Source: Chitinophagaceae bacterium
GTDB lineage: Bacteria; Bacteroidota; Bacteroidia; Chitinophagales; Chitinophagaceae
Reading direction: 5' to 3'
Length of the DNA stretch: 64,000 bases
Assembly: GCA_027486835.1 (NCBI GenBank)
Contig: JAIXOJ010000216.1
Coordinates: 41,173 to 105,172, forward strand
Below the pieces are notes generated by a model, which saw only the letters and a program-made list of their open reading frames with translations, was not told where the DNA came from and did no database searches. This document shows positions 63,761 through 64,000 of this stretch, in pieces (position 1 is the stretch's first letter; every line of letters begins with the position of its first letter). The position numbers were made by a program, and so were the translations under genes.

Positions 63761-64000
63761 GCTTCTAAACAACCCTGTTTGGCTTCTAAACAACCCTGTT
63801 TGGCTTCTAAACAACCCTGTTTGGCTTCTAAACAACTCTATTTGGCTTCCAAACAACCCTGTTTGGCTTCTAAACAACCCTGTTTGGCTTCTAAACAACC
63901 CTGTTTGGCTTCCAAACAACCCTGTTTGGCTTCCAAACAACCCTGTTTGGCTTCCAAACAACCCTGTTTGGCTTCTAAACAATTCTGTTTGGCTTCTAAA
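63761..64000. repeat. 21-bp tandem array, continues past window
   Basis: Eleven full 21-bp units (GCTTCYAAACAACCCTGTTTG) from 63761 to 63991 and the start of a twelfth. The last base seen is in mid-unit. YAAACA and TGTTTG(G) form a hairpin around ACCC; Y is T or C, and both pair with G in RNA (U-G or C-G). Units 4 (AACTCTATTTG) and 11 (AATTCTG) deviate. The frame stays open in 21-bp steps (FRSQTGL on -), but this is a repeat, not a gene. It lies 190 bp 5' of the phytase-like gene. Confidence 0.95.

Noticed and set aside
63758..63982. Open frame of repeated FRSQTGL on the minus strand
   Set aside because: Same reason: a reading frame kept open by a 21-bp tandem repeat, without any protein-like feature at its ends.

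Overview
The window comes from a Bacteroidota chromosome, most likely of the Chitinophagaceae or a close relative. The evidence is an AT-rich genome with poor Shine-Dalgarno signals, three secreted proteins with type IX secretion (T9SS) C-terminal sorting domains (2529-5225, 23820-25511, 27939-29567), a MurF-alanine racemase fusion, a two-gene MetH, a DUF5606 protein, a RicT/PSP1 protein and the acpP-fabF-rnc cluster. One acpP promoter candidate also fits the Bacteroidota -33/-7 pattern. This placement is inferred from gene content; no rRNA lies in the window.

Layout. 1-6.2 kb: a 3'-truncated L,D-transpeptidase lipoprotein, an SDR oxidoreductase, a giant PKD/T9SS surface protein and an alpha/beta hydrolase. 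6.3-14.1 kb is an accessory stretch: a 40-bp palindromic tandem array, a DUF6261-like protein, orphan small proteins, a broken M20 peptidase, a MORN-like secreted protein, a PhyH-like oxygenase, a HigBA-type toxin-antitoxin pair and hypothetical exported proteins. These are separated by hairpin-rich repeat elements. 14.1-25.5 kb is mainly housekeeping (PlsC, UNG, DXS, a J-domain protein, a glycosyltransferase, MurF-Alr) plus a T9SS repeat protein. 25.9-31.8 kb is a second accessory stretch: a Lys-rich hypothetical protein beside a 21-bp tandem array, dispersed repeats, a GH16 glucanase, a Crp/Fnr regulator with DUF4260, and an SRPBCC gene with a homopolymer frameshift. 31.9-58.8 kb is mostly core genome: split MetH, YceI plus an OB-fold protein, an Hpt/receiver pair, GatC, Mfd, RNase III-FabF-ACP, GNAT, DUF5606, RicT, HolB, polysaccharide deacetylase, an SDR, DprA, PDH E2, Mrp, an ABC ATPase, MtgA and tRNA-Lys. 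58.9-64 kb: an SDR, a SAM hydrolase, an eroded IS1634-type transposase, a HAD phosphatase, a phytase-like esterase and a third tandem array that runs off the window.

The most unusual content is non-coding. There are three intergenic tandem arrays (40, 21 and 21 bp units), two of them beside Bacteroidota-type hypothetical helical proteins. There are two adjacent perfect 50-bp palindromes with one architecture but different, internally compensated sequence. A pair of 33-34 bp palindromes differs only by compensatory changes, and a hairpin family keeps its loop while its stem changes. Together these suggest that structure, rather than primary sequence, is maintained at these loci.
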